Positions 49,537 through 58,335 of a stretch of 64,000 nucleotides of DNA are shown one piece after another (the stretch's first letter is position 1; each line of letters begins with the position of its first letter). Source of the stretch: M3007 sp037445225 (GTDB taxonomy: Bacteria; Bacteroidota; Bacteroidia; Chitinophagales; Saprospiraceae). Position numbers and translations under genes: made by a program. The stretch lies in the NCBI GenBank assembly GCA_037445225.1, contig JBBIKW010000009.1:62001-126000 (forward strand), given 5' to 3'. The notes under the pieces were generated by a model that did not search any database, had not been told where the DNA came from, and was given only the letters and a program-made list of their open reading frames with translations.

Positions 49537-52290
49537 ATGCCAACATACATGAGCAAAACCATCCTGAACGCTATTTTAGGAGTAATGTTAGGGTATGGTG
49601 CCGTAGCGCAGCCCCCTAACGATAATTGCACCAATCCCATCGCCCTTCCCAACGTATCCAATTATTGCAGCGGAGCAGGCGCTTTCACCAATGTGGGCGC
49701 TACACCGTCGGGGTACGGCGCCGCTACGTGTTTTGGCTTGGCTTCCAATGATGTGTGGTTTTCTTTTGTCGCGCAGGCGACCGATGTCACCGTAGTGGTG
49801 CGCGGTGCGACGCAGCAGGCACCTGGAGGGACCCTTCGCAACCCACAAGTGGCTATCTATGCGGGTACTTGCGGCGGAACTCTTAGCCAGCTCGCGTGCC
49901 AAAGCTCGACCAACAACACCCATATTGCCGAAGTGAGCAAGAGCGGCCTGTTCGTGGGCACTACCTACCTTATCCGCGTACAGGGCTTTAATAATGCCAC
50001 CGGTACTTTCCAGCTATGTATCAACAACTTCAATCCGCCGGCCATCCCTACTTCCGACTGCCCTACCGCAGCGCTGTTGTGCGATAAGTCGCCCTTCGTG
50101 GTCAAGAGCGTGACGGGGGCCGGCAACAACATCACTGAGCTCAACGACGCTGCGTGCTTTTCGGGAGGAGCCCCCATCAACTACGAGAGCAACTCCACCT
50201 GGTTTGTCTGGATCTGTGACCAGCCGGGTACACTGACTTTTACGTTAACTCCACTCAGCCCACCCGACGACTTGGACTTCGTCGTCTACCGACTGCCCAA
50301 CGGCGTGGGCAATTGCCAGGGCAAACAGGTGGTGCGCTGCATGGCCAGCGGCGACTTCTTCTTTCCCAGCCCTTGCATGGGCCCTACTGGGTTGCGCGAG
50401 GGGGAAACGCGCACCAGTGTACCGGCAGGTTGTAATTTTCCTAACCCGACGACTTGGGCAGCACCGCTCAACATGCAGTCGGGCGAAGTATATGCCCTTT
50501 GCGTAAACAACTTCACCAGCAGTGGCAACGGCTTCTCCATCGAATTCGGCGGAACAGGCACTTTCTTAGGTCCCAAAGCGGCCTTTTCGGCTAACCCTTC
50601 CGCCATCTGTTTAGGCAGCCCTGTAGAGTTTACCGATGCCTCTACCTTTGCCTTGGGCAATATTACCGCCTACAATTGGAGCTTTGGCCCTACCGCTACG
50701 CCGAGCACTGCTACCGGCAAAGGGCCTCATTCGGTGATATTCTCGGAGCCGGGCATACACCCAGTCGTGCTCCAAATAGAGACTAACTTAGGCTGTAAGA
50801 TCACCACCATCCAAAACGTAACGGTTTATCCCGATGTCGAGGTAGACACCCTTATCGCCGCACCCGACTGCAACGGCGGTACGAACGGCGAAATCATCAT
50901 TACCAACATCGAAAAAGGGACGCCGCCCTACCTGTACAGCTGGCAAGGCGGCCCATTTACGGCGAGCAATCGCCTATCAAACCTGTCGGTGGGGACGTAT
51001 AACCTGGTGATCCGAGATGCCAATAACTGTGAGACGTCGCTCGATATCGAGGTGAAGGAAAAAGAGCTCACCGTCGAAGCGGACGTCGCCAAGCCGCTGT
51101 GCACAGGCGATGCCAACGGCGTCATCACGTTAAAGGTGACCAACGGCACGCCGCCTTTCCAATTCAACTGGGGCAACGGCTTTGTTCCCAACAACAGTCA
51201 GGGGGGCTTCTCTGCCGGCGTATACACCATCTTGGGCGTAGACGCCGAGCTGTGCAAGGGCACCTTCGTCGTAACCGTTACGGATAATCCGCCGCTAACC
51301 CTCGAAATGGATACCCTCAACATCAGCTGTTACGGCGCCAACGATGGTCGGGGAGTGGCCCTCCCCGGAGGCGGGGTAGGCAACTACACCTACCAATGGA
51401 GCCAAAACAGTAGTAGCGCTACTGCGGAGCAGCTGGGCCCTGGGCAATATTTCGTTACGGTGACGGACGGCAACGGCTGCACTATAGTGGGAAGCGTCTA
51501 TATAGAAGAACCCGAGCGTATCCAAACGCAGCTGTTGGGCGTCACCCATCTGCGGTGCAATGGCGTGCCGGAAGGTGCCGTTTCAGTGGGTGCCCAGGGC
51601 GGAAGCCCTCCTTACCAGTATAGCGTCGACAATCGCCCTTTCGCGCCCTCACCGCGGCTTGACGGTTTGCTTGCCGGCGAGTACTGGGTTAAGGTGCGCG
51701 ACGCCAATGGGTGCTTGGACTCGGTTTTTGCTGTCATCAATCAGCCGCCACCGCTCGAGGTATCTGCTGAACCTGAAGAAGTCACGCTCGACTTAGGCTA
51801 CACCGAGCAACTTCGCACGTTGACCACTCCAATAGGTCGCCCCGTAACCTTTAACTGGGTACCCTCTACAGGGCTAAGCTGCGTCGACTGCCCAGCTCCT
51901 ACCCTTACGGCAGTTCAAAATACGGTGTACATCGTGCAAATCACCGACGAAGACGGCTGTATAGCTATTGACTCCGTAAGGCTCATCGTGCGCGACGAAC
52001 GGCCTATCTACATACCCAACGTAATAGGGCCCGACAAGCCTTTCCCGAACAACTATTTCACGCTTTTTGGCGGACCAGCGGCCGAAAGCATTGAAAAGCT
52101 CCGCATCTACGATCGCTGGGGAAGCTTGGTTTTCGAAGCCAACAATATTTCTCTCAACGACCCTTATTTGGGATGGGATGGCACTTTTCGCGGCCAATCA
52201 GTAGACGGTGTCTTTACCTTTTACGCCATCGTTCGCTTTGTCGACCAGCGCCAAATTTTGTACGAGGGCAGTGTCACTGTCGTGCGTTGA
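49537..52290 (+). CDS. T9SS-secreted adhesin with PKD and SprB-type repeats and type B C-terminal domain
   Basis: The 917-residue protein has a signal peptide; ATG 49537 gives MPTYMSKTILNAILG and ATG 49549 gives MSKTILNAILGVMLGYG, the latter being more typical. Residues about 25-335 are two related Cys-containing beta domains (PPNDNCTNPIALPN..., TSDCPTAALLCDKSP...). A PKD domain lies near 345-430 (FSANPSAICLGSPVEFTDASTF...YNWSFGP). Four SprB-like repeats follow (APDCNGGTNGEIIITNIEKGTPPYLYSWQ..., KPLCTGDANGVITL..., NISCYGANDGRGVALPGG..., HLRCNGVPEGAVSV...). The last 90 residues form a gliding-motility-associated type B T9SS domain (YIPNVIGPDKPFPNNYFTLFGG...LRIYDRWGSLVFEANN). It should be a surface-exposed adhesin. 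It ends 3 bases before the convergent receptor gene. Confidence 0.88.
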   Translation: MPTYMSKTILNAILGVMLGYGAVAQPPNDNCTNPIALPNVSNYCSGAGAFTNVGATPSGYGAATCFGLASNDVWFSFVAQATDVTVVVRGATQQAPGGTLRNPQVAIYAGTCGGTLSQLACQSSTNNTHIAEVSKSGLFVGTTYLIRVQGFNNATGTFQLCINNFNPPAIPTSDCPTAALLCDKSPFVVKSVTGAGNNITELNDAACFSGGAPINYESNSTWFVWICDQPGTLTFTLTPLSPPDDLDFVVYRLPNGVGNCQGKQVVRCMASGDFFFPSPCMGPTGLREGETRTSVPAGCNFPNPTTWAAPLNMQSGEVYALCVNNFTSSGNGFSIEFGGTGTFLGPKAAFSANPSAICLGSPVEFTDASTFALGNITAYNWSFGPTATPSTATGKGPHSVIFSEPGIHPVVLQIETNLGCKITTIQNVTVYPDVEVDTLIAAPDCNGGTNGEIIITNIEKGTPPYLYSWQGGPFTASNRLSNLSVGTYNLVIRDANNCETSLDIEVKEKELTVEADVAKPLCTGDANGVITLKVTNGTPPFQFNWGNGFVPNNSQGGFSAGVYTILGVDAELCKGTFVVTVTDNPPLTLEMDTLNISCYGANDGRGVALPGGGVGNYTYQWSQNSSSATAEQLGPGQYFVTVTDGNGCTIVGSVYIEEPERIQTQLLGVTHLRCNGVPEGAVSVGAQGGSPPYQYSVDNRPFAPSPRLDGLLAGEYWVKVRDANGCLDSVFAVINQPPPLEVSAEPEEVTLDLGYTEQLRTLTTPIGRPVTFNWVPSTGLSCVDCPAPTLTAVQNTVYIVQITDEDGCIAIDSVRLIVRDERPIYIPNVIGPDKPFPNNYFTLFGGPAAESIEKLRIYDRWGSLVFEANNISLNDPYLGWDGTFRGQSVDGVFTFYAIVRFVDQRQILYEGSVTVVR

Positions 52291-52293
52291 GCG

Positions 52294-54912
52294 CTAAAAA
52301 TCCATTCGCACGCGGAGGTTGAGGCGGCGGCCGGTCAAATAGTTGGGCACGGCGTATTGCAGGTTCGTGATGGCTTTTATCCAAAGATGGGAAGCCTCAT
52401 TGGCCACCTGCATGAGATTGAACACCTCTATGCTGCCCCAAGTGTTGCGCGTGAAGCGCAGCGGATGGCGCGGCTTGCGCTCCAACCACTCGCGTTTCCA
52501 CAGCTGAAACCCAAACCCGATGTCCACGCGATGGTAGGGGTTGAAGCGATACGGATTGCGATAGATGGTGTTGTTATCCGGTATTCCGAAGGGGAGCCCG
52601 GTGCCGAGAGTAAAGTTGAGGTGCATACGCAGGTTGGGATTTTTGGGCAAATAGTCCTGAAAAAAGGTGGAAAAGGTGAAGAAGCGGTCGGTGGGACGCG
52701 GCACGTCATGCAGAGGGGTGCCTTCGCGTTGCCCTAGCCTGCGCACCAAGTGCTGCACGCCGTACAGGGCTTCGCGCGTGCGCAGGAAGGAGAGGTTCAC
52801 CCAGCTCTCTGCTCCCGGTACAAATTCGCCGTTGAGCCGCAAGTCCACGCCGGCAGCATAGCCGCGCAGGTCGTTTTCCCCAGAATAGCGGATGCGCACG
52901 TTGTCGATGTCGTAAGAGACGAGATCCCACATGTGCTTGTAATAGGCCTCGGCGATGAGCCGCATCTTGACGGGGCGGCGTCGGCCCCATAAAAAGTCAT
53001 AGGTGAGCCCCCCCACGACATGTGCTGAGCGCTGGGCGAGGAGATTGGGGTTGATACTGCCGTCGAGGCGACGCAGCTCGCGATAAAAAGCGGGTTGAAA
53101 GAAAAGACCTGTGGCAATGCGGAAAGAGATATCGCGCGGAGTGTTCAGTGGCTTGTACAACAGCTGTACGCGCGGAGTGACGAAGGCTTCGCCGTTAAGG
53201 CTCCAATACTGCCCGCGCAGACCGACAGTCAGCTGCCATTCGCGCAGGCCCACCTCGCGCCACGTCCAGGTGTCTTGAAAAAACGCGGCGATCCGCCAGC
53301 TGTCCAGCGCATTGCGCCCCTTGAGCACGCGGCGCACGAGCAGCCGGGTGGTGTCGTAGGGCAGGGAATACAGAGCCGAGTCGAGCCGCTCCCATTCGTT
53401 AATGCGATCCACAGCGCTTTCGCTTTGCCATTTGAGGCCCCACTGAAAGAAATGGCTTCGGGTGAGCTCTTGCTCTGGGCGATCGTTTTGCCACTCCACG
53501 CCGCCGCGATACTCGACGTTGCGAACATCTAAGGTTAGGTAGTTGCGTATCCAAGTATGCTGGGTACCAGTGCCTAATACGCTGACGATTTCGCCAAAGT
53601 TGTCGGAGCCCAAGTCCGTGTCGAGCTGTCCCAAGAGGTAGTAGCTCAAGATGTCGAAGCGCTCGTTCTCCTGGCTGCGCCAGGCAGAAGCTAAGAATTT
53701 GTGGTAGACGGGGTTTCGGTCGCGTTTGGGCAAATAGGTGAGCGCCACGCCTCCCATAGCTTGGGTAAAGTCGTCTATTTCCTGACCTTCGAAGACGGAG
53801 CGCAGTTGAAGGGTGAAATCGATCAAGCCGAAAGCTCGGGCTAAGCTTTGCGGTACAAAGCGGTACACGGAGCGGTTGTAGTTGCCCAGCACACTTAACT
53901 GCCAGTGCCGACTTAAATCGTACGTCAGATACGTCTGTATGTCGTAGAAGTCGGGTACGTATTCCCCGCGCACGTCGAGGCTCGAGAGCAAGACGCGCGT
54001 TGTCTTGTAGCGAGCACCTGCCAAGAAGCGGAAAGCCCGGTACGGATCGGTGCGGTGCTTGACACTGCCCTCTATATGCGCACTTCCGCCCAGTAGGCTA
54101 GCCCCGATGCTAGCCCGCAGGCTATCAGGGCGCTTGTATCGGATATCGAGCACCGAGGAGAGCTTGTCGCCGTAACGCGCTTGAAAACCTCCGGAGGAAA
54201 AGGACAGGTCGCGCACCAAGTCTAAGTTGGGAAACGATAACCCCTCCTGCTGTCCGGCGCGCACCAGCTGGGGGCGGTAGATTTCAAAGTCGTTGACGTA
54301 GACCAGGTTTTCGTCGTAGTTGCCGCCGCGCACCTGGTACTGGGAGGTAAGCTCGCCGCCAGCACCCGTATTAACGCCCAAAGCGATGTGCGGAAGTACG
54401 CTCTCTAAATTGCCCGTAGTCGTAGGCAGCAGGCGCAGGGCTTCGATGCGCTGCTCGCGCACCATGCCGGCGTCGTCGAGCCGGCGGTCGCGCACGATCA
54501 CCTCTAAGTTTGTCCGTTCCGGCGCAAGCGCTACATCCAATCCGAAACGCGCCTCGGGTGCCAAGGGCAGGACATCGATGCTCGCTTCGCGATACCCTAA
54601 GCGCCGAAAAGTCAACACTAAGCGCTGACCAGAAGGTACCCGAATAGCATAGTGGCCGCGCTCGTCCGAATAGACACCTCCTGAGCCCTCTTTAACGACA
54701 ATCAGCGCCAGCTCCAACGGCTGGCCGTCTACGGCATCACTTACCTTTCCGTATACGAGTGCTGTCGGCGACTGCCCCCAAAGGGCAAGGCTCCCCTCTC
54801 CTCCCCACAGCGCAAAAAGCCCCGCACAAAGGAGAACCCCACTCCTGCATATTCGAACGCAAAGAAAGCGCCTCGCCAGGCTGAACCGTTGTACCCAAGT
54901 CCGTTTCCGCAA
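52294..54912 (-). CDS. TonB-dependent receptor with carboxypeptidase-regulatory-like domain
   Basis: The 872-residue protein has an N-terminal hydrophobic segment (SGVLLCAGLFALWGGEGSLALWG), then a carboxypeptidase-regulatory-like fold (ALVYGKVSDAVDGQPLELALIVVKEGSGGVYSDERGHYAIRVPSGQRLVLTFRRLGY). A plug domain follows (SQYQVRGGNYDENLVYVNDFEIYRPQLVRAGQQEGLSFPNLDLVRDLSFSSGGFQARYGDKLSSVLDI), then a barrel ending LNLRVRMDF with a terminal Phe. The ligand is unknown. No ATG fits the start: a TGA sits two codons upstream of TTG 54912 in this frame, and TTG is the first possible start. A DUF2490 gene precedes it by 98 bases on the same strand, so the two may form an operon. Confidence 0.87.
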   Translation of the reverse strand: MRKRTWVQRFSLARRFLCVRICRSGVLLCAGLFALWGGEGSLALWGQSPTALVYGKVSDAVDGQPLELALIVVKEGSGGVYSDERGHYAIRVPSGQRLVLTFRRLGYREASIDVLPLAPEARFGLDVALAPERTNLEVIVRDRRLDDAGMVREQRIEALRLLPTTTGNLESVLPHIALGVNTGAGGELTSQYQVRGGNYDENLVYVNDFEIYRPQLVRAGQQEGLSFPNLDLVRDLSFSSGGFQARYGDKLSSVLDIRYKRPDSLRASIGASLLGGSAHIEGSVKHRTDPYRAFRFLAGARYKTTRVLLSSLDVRGEYVPDFYDIQTYLTYDLSRHWQLSVLGNYNRSVYRFVPQSLARAFGLIDFTLQLRSVFEGQEIDDFTQAMGGVALTYLPKRDRNPVYHKFLASAWRSQENERFDILSYYLLGQLDTDLGSDNFGEIVSVLGTGTQHTWIRNYLTLDVRNVEYRGGVEWQNDRPEQELTRSHFFQWGLKWQSESAVDRINEWERLDSALYSLPYDTTRLLVRRVLKGRNALDSWRIAAFFQDTWTWREVGLREWQLTVGLRGQYWSLNGEAFVTPRVQLLYKPLNTPRDISFRIATGLFFQPAFYRELRRLDGSINPNLLAQRSAHVVGGLTYDFLWGRRRPVKMRLIAEAYYKHMWDLVSYDIDNVRIRYSGENDLRGYAAGVDLRLNGEFVPGAESWVNLSFLRTREALYGVQHLVRRLGQREGTPLHDVPRPTDRFFTFSTFFQDYLPKNPNLRMHLNFTLGTGLPFGIPDNNTIYRNPYRFNPYHRVDIGFGFQLWKREWLERKPRHPLRFTRNTWGSIEVFNLMQVANEASHLWIKAITNLQYAVPNYLTGRRLNLRVRMDF

Positions 54913-55010
54913 TGCTCACCGATTTTTTCTGACTAAAATAGCACCTCCGCTTACCACCGCGGGCCGCTGCAAAGAACGCAAAAGCACCGCAAGAACGAGG
55001 AAAAGCCGGT

Positions 55011-55718
55011 TCAGGACTTGAGCTGATGATAAACACTTATCCGAAAAATGTCGCGCAGCGTGAGGCGGTCGGGTCTACCGAAAGGCTGCCATTGGAGCAA
55101 GTAGCCCATTTCGAGACGCGTCTGCGGCGATACCCTGCCCGATGCGCCTACGTAGAAGCGGTTCTGATCAAATACAGCAGGAGCTCCGCGCCCCCAGTTG
55201 AGAAATACCTCATCGGATACGTGTACCGCGATGCGCTCTTGAAACACCAGCCAATTCAATTGTGCTCGGTAGCGCCCTCGCCAAAAGAACCACACATCGT
55301 CATCGGAGAAAAAGCGCTGCTCTATGCGATAGCGGTGTTGCAGCGTCACCTTAGCGGAGAGCGCTCCTCGATGGTGGAACTCTTGGAAGGTGCGCCACTC
55401 CGCCCGCCGCGGAAAGGAAGAGCTGGTCGGTTCTGCCGCTCCGTTCTCTGAGCGGGTAATACCCACCGCACCCTCAAACTCCGGCCGCCAAGCATAGTGG
55501 AGGTGCGTATGCAGCACCAATTGATGCCAGCGCCCACTCGACAGCCAAAACCGATAATCTACCTCTTGGTGCAATGTCCAGGCCGGATGAAAGGACCAGG
55601 TCAGATAATAGCGGTTCCAAGAGACGCCATGACGCTGAACTACCTTAGGCGGTTGGGCTGACAGCACACTGTTTGAAATACTTAAGGCAAGACAAAATAC
55701 GACCCATCTAAACTTCAT
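55011..55718 (-). CDS. DUF2490-family outer-membrane protein
   Basis: The 235-residue protein has a signal peptide (MKFRWVVFCLALSISNSVLSAQ) and a beta-rich body with many Trp, Tyr and Arg residues (WNRYYLTWSFHPAWTLHQEVDYRFWLSSGRWHQLVLHTHLHYAW...). The pattern matches DUF2490, a family of predicted small outer-membrane barrels of unknown function common in Bacteroidota. RYRIEQRFF and WRGRYRAQLNWLVF are typical strand pairs. The TonB receptor gene follows on the same strand. No exact -7 box is seen upstream. Confidence 0.8.
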   Translation of the reverse strand: MKFRWVVFCLALSISNSVLSAQPPKVVQRHGVSWNRYYLTWSFHPAWTLHQEVDYRFWLSSGRWHQLVLHTHLHYAWRPEFEGAVGITRSENGAAEPTSSSFPRRAEWRTFQEFHHRGALSAKVTLQHRYRIEQRFFSDDDVWFFWRGRYRAQLNWLVFQERIAVHVSDEVFLNWGRGAPAVFDQNRFYVGASGRVSPQTRLEMGYLLQWQPFGRPDRLTLRDIFRISVYHQLKS

Positions 55719-55953
55719 GCATTCATCTTCAATTGCCGCAAAGAAACGGTTTTTTGGGGCCGATTAGCACCTCTCTCCCCTCTCCCGAGTGAGAAATTGT
55801 CGCTTGCGGCAGTAGCGTCGGTTCTAATCTATGCTTGCTCGAAGGGACAGCACTAAGGCAATTTCAGAAACCCTTACTTGCCGTTAATGCGGTGCACCAT
55901 CAGTCAGAAGTTCTAAAGAGAGCACGCTGGCGGGAGGGAGGCTGTTCTCCGCA

Positions 55954-56268
55954 TTAACTCACTTGGGCGCGCAAGCTCGTCCACGCCCCACCGTTGTAGG
56001 CTTCGATGCCGTTTTTTCTGAGCAATTCTACCGCTGCCTGACTGCGGGCCCCACTTCGGCATACGGCGATCACTGGGATACCTTTCTTGTGAAGCGTCGA
56101 TACTTGGCTCGGCAGCCGGTCTAACGGGATGTTGACAGCACCCTGTAAATGCCCAGAGCGAAACTCCTCGGGCGTGCGCACATCCACGACCAAGGCACCA
56201 TCCCTAAGCAGCTGCTTAAAATCCACTCGCGGCCCTAACCCGAATAGCGATTTCAACCATTGAAGCAT
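55954..56268 (-). CDS. Rhodanese-like sulfurtransferase
   Basis: The 104-residue single-domain rhodanese begins with a short helix (MLQWLKSLFGLGPRVDFKQLLRDGA) and has VVDVRTPEEFRSGHLQGAVNIPLDRL and the active-site loop VCRSGARSQ, with the catalytic Cys in a six-residue loop. It should carry a persulfide and donate sulfur in the cytoplasm. It follows a second rhodanese by 33 bases, so the two are a tandem pair. The substrates are not known. Confidence 0.93.
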   Translation of the reverse strand: MLQWLKSLFGLGPRVDFKQLLRDGALVVDVRTPEEFRSGHLQGAVNIPLDRLPSQVSTLHKKGIPVIAVCRSGARSQAAVELLRKNGIEAYNGGAWTSLRAQVS

Positions 56269-56301
56269 AGCTCGACTGTCCTATTAGGTTGTTGTTGAGA
56301 C

Positions 56302-56577
56302 TTATTGATGAAGCGCATAGAGCACCTCTTCCAAGCTGCCACCATTGTGTACGTCCGACACACCGGCCTGGCGCAAGATCTGTACCGCCATTCCACTGCG
56401 GTTCCCGCTGCGGCAATACAGCACGCGTGGCGCAGGGAGAGCAGCTACCTCTTCTATGCGGTAGGGTATGGTATCTAACGGGATGTTAATGGCGCCCTCT
56501 ACGTGGCCACTTTGGAATTCTTCGGGCGTGCGAACATCGATAAGGGTCATCTTTTCTGTGCTTTTTTGCGTAGTCAT
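56302..56577 (-). CDS. Rhodanese-like sulfurtransferase
   Basis: The 91-residue protein from ATG 56577 (MTTQKSTEKMTLIDVRTPEE) has FQSGHVEGAINIPLDTIPYRIEEV and the active-site loop YCRSGNRSG. It is a paralogue of the next gene downstream and about the same length. The longer upstream frame is not used, because a -7 box (56610-56617) lies 32 bases ahead of this ATG. Tandem single-domain rhodaneses of this kind are common in Bacteroidota. Their roles in sulfur transfer are general. Confidence 0.92.
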   Translation of the reverse strand: MTTQKSTEKMTLIDVRTPEEFQSGHVEGAINIPLDTIPYRIEEVAALPAPRVLYCRSGNRSGMAVQILRQAGVSDVHNGGSLEEVLYALHQ

Positions 56578-56609
56578 GAAGAAAAAATCTTTTTGTGAAA
56601 AAGGCAACG

Positions 56610-56617
56610 CAAAGGTA
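56610..56617 (-). promoter_or_regulatory. Bacteroidota-type -7 box for the rhodanese pair
   Basis: On the minus strand this reads TACCTTTG, an exact match to TAnnTTTG, 32 bases before ATG 56577. Confidence 0.6.
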
Positions 56618-56697
56618 TAGGCATACCCACGCGCCTGAACGTGACTTCGGTCACGATACCTTCTCTTTACCCTGGAAAGCACCTGCGGAGTAAAATA

Positions 56698-57984
56698 TCA
56701 GCGCAGAGCTTCTCGAAAGGAACTCAAGTCGGGTATACGTCCTCGCTTTCGCGTTCGTTCGTAGTGGTACGCTGCTTGCGCCAGCTTGGCTAAGAAGGGC
56801 CGTCCCACTGTTTCGTATTCGTACTGGTCGTCATTAAAGATGCCGTCGTCGTTGCACAGAATGGTCGCTGCCAGAATGAACTCCACGCCGGTGTCAAAAT
56901 CCACTATGTAGGCCACATCCGTCAGCGTCCCGTATGCCTGCCCTACCTTGTTGAATATGCGCAGCGAAGCCGGCGGCTTCCCGGTACTGTCAGAAAAGAG
57001 GTAGTATTTGACGAAATCATCTGGGTATTGGCGCGGGTCATAAGAAGGGGCATCGCACTCGCGAGGGAAAAGCCCCATATACTTCCAAACGAAGCGATAG
57101 TCCTCCTTACTTAGATCGAAGCGATGCTGTGCCGGCACCGCTGCTGGAAACAGGATGGAGCGAAGCATCTGCTCCATATCGGTCAGTGCAAACCAATTCT
57201 TTCCACTCATATCGAAAGGCTCTTCAACAAGCCGCCCCTCTGCGTCTACCCAGCCTTTGCCCTGGCGCGTGCCGTTTTGCGGGTTAACCCAAAGCTGCTG
57301 TCCGACCTTTTCTGCCTCTCGATAAATGACGACACTGCCTTCAGGGGAATAGAACGTCATTGGGCTAGCGTAGCGCTGGTCGCGCCGAGGAGCATAGAAG
57401 CGATGGACTATACCTGTGCGCGTATACCCCTTCTCGCGCAGTGTCTGGTTGATGTAGTCGATTCCCAAGAAGTCGAAAAGGTGGTTATAAGAAGGGTTGT
57501 CGCTGACCACAAAGACCCTGCGGATATCGTGTGCTAAAGTGGGCAGACCAGTGGGCGCGGTGCTATCGGCGCAATAAGCTTGCTGAAAAGGCCGCAGCGA
57601 GTCAATGCAGTACGGAGTATTTGGGCTAAGCATAGGATAACCGCTTCGCCTCAGGCGATGTACCTTTTCCAATGCCAACAAGGCTAAGGGCATTTTGACC
57701 ATGCTGGCCGGATAAAAGTAACGCGTGCTGTCTACTCTGAAACCATAGGTGCGGAAGAGCGGAGAGCCATCGCGGCGCCGGTCGATTTGGGTGTAAAGGA
57801 TTTGCACGGAAGAGCGTTCAGCGCTGTCGAGCACTTGTCGCGCCAAAGGGTCCTGGCGAAGTCGCTGAAGTATTGCCGTCAAAGGGTTGTCTTCTTGTGG
57901 GAGCTTTCTGGATCCCATACAGGCATTCCAGATGCCGATACCCAACAGCAGCCAAAACAGCGATCTTAATGAGTGTACAGGCAT
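56698..57984 (-). CDS. Lipoprotein serine hydrolase of the class A beta-lactamase fold
   Basis: The 428-residue protein starts with a lipoprotein signal (LLLGIGIWNAC, Cys22). The three active-site elements of class A-type serine hydrolases are visible: SMVK in YPASMVKMPL (nucleophile Ser and general-base Lys), SDN in VVSDNPSYNHLF, and a KVG triad in FNKVGQAYGTLTDVAYIVDF. It is longer than a classical beta-lactamase (about 290 residues) because of N-terminal and inserted segments. Antibiotic hydrolysis is not implied; a cell-wall or peptide substrate is equally possible. It is exported and anchored in a membrane, probably the outer membrane. Confidence 0.85.
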   Translation of the reverse strand: MPVHSLRSLFWLLLGIGIWNACMGSRKLPQEDNPLTAILQRLRQDPLARQVLDSAERSSVQILYTQIDRRRDGSPLFRTYGFRVDSTRYFYPASMVKMPLALLALEKVHRLRRSGYPMLSPNTPYCIDSLRPFQQAYCADSTAPTGLPTLAHDIRRVFVVSDNPSYNHLFDFLGIDYINQTLREKGYTRTGIVHRFYAPRRDQRYASPMTFYSPEGSVVIYREAEKVGQQLWVNPQNGTRQGKGWVDAEGRLVEEPFDMSGKNWFALTDMEQMLRSILFPAAVPAQHRFDLSKEDYRFVWKYMGLFPRECDAPSYDPRQYPDDFVKYYLFSDSTGKPPASLRIFNKVGQAYGTLTDVAYIVDFDTGVEFILAATILCNDDGIFNDDQYEYETVGRPFLAKLAQAAYHYERTRKRGRIPDLSSFREALR

Positions 57985-58335
57985 ACTTCCTTCACATTGC
58001 GACTACAAAACAACGACACTCTCCTGTAAAAGCGCATAAACAAAAGGCACATACGCGTTTCAGCCGTATTTCTCTACCGGATGAAACGGCCCCGAGGCTA
58101 CTCCCGCCTCCACCCCCTGCGAGATTACCTCTGCGCAAAGAGGTAGCTCTTATCGGCAGCATCCACAGCAAGCATGGCGGCCCACTTAAGGCCATTCTTT
58201 GACTTTCTTGTGAAATAACCCCCAACTAAATACACTGAAAATCAACTTTTTAGGATTAAAAAACCTTAGAGAAGAACAAGTCTTGTGAACACAGAAACCC
58301 GCCGATTAATTTTGCTGTTTCACAATGTACGTACC
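57985..58335. other. Divergent intergenic region upstream of uvrB
   Basis: This region of about 350 bases lies between the serine hydrolase and uvrB and has no convincing gene. It holds an inverted repeat, CGTTTCAGCCG (58056-58066) with CGGATGAAACG (58078-58088), 10 of 11 pairs around an 11-base spacer. It has no U-tract, so it is more likely a regulatory or protein-binding site than a terminator. No exact TAnnTTTG box is seen for uvrB. Confidence 0.4.

Noticed and set aside
54737..55036. A 99-residue minus-strand frame between the TonB receptor and DUF2490 genes as a separate gene.
   Set aside because: It overlaps the receptor's N-terminal coding region in another frame and has no protein-like features, only a possible hint of a frameshift at the receptor start.
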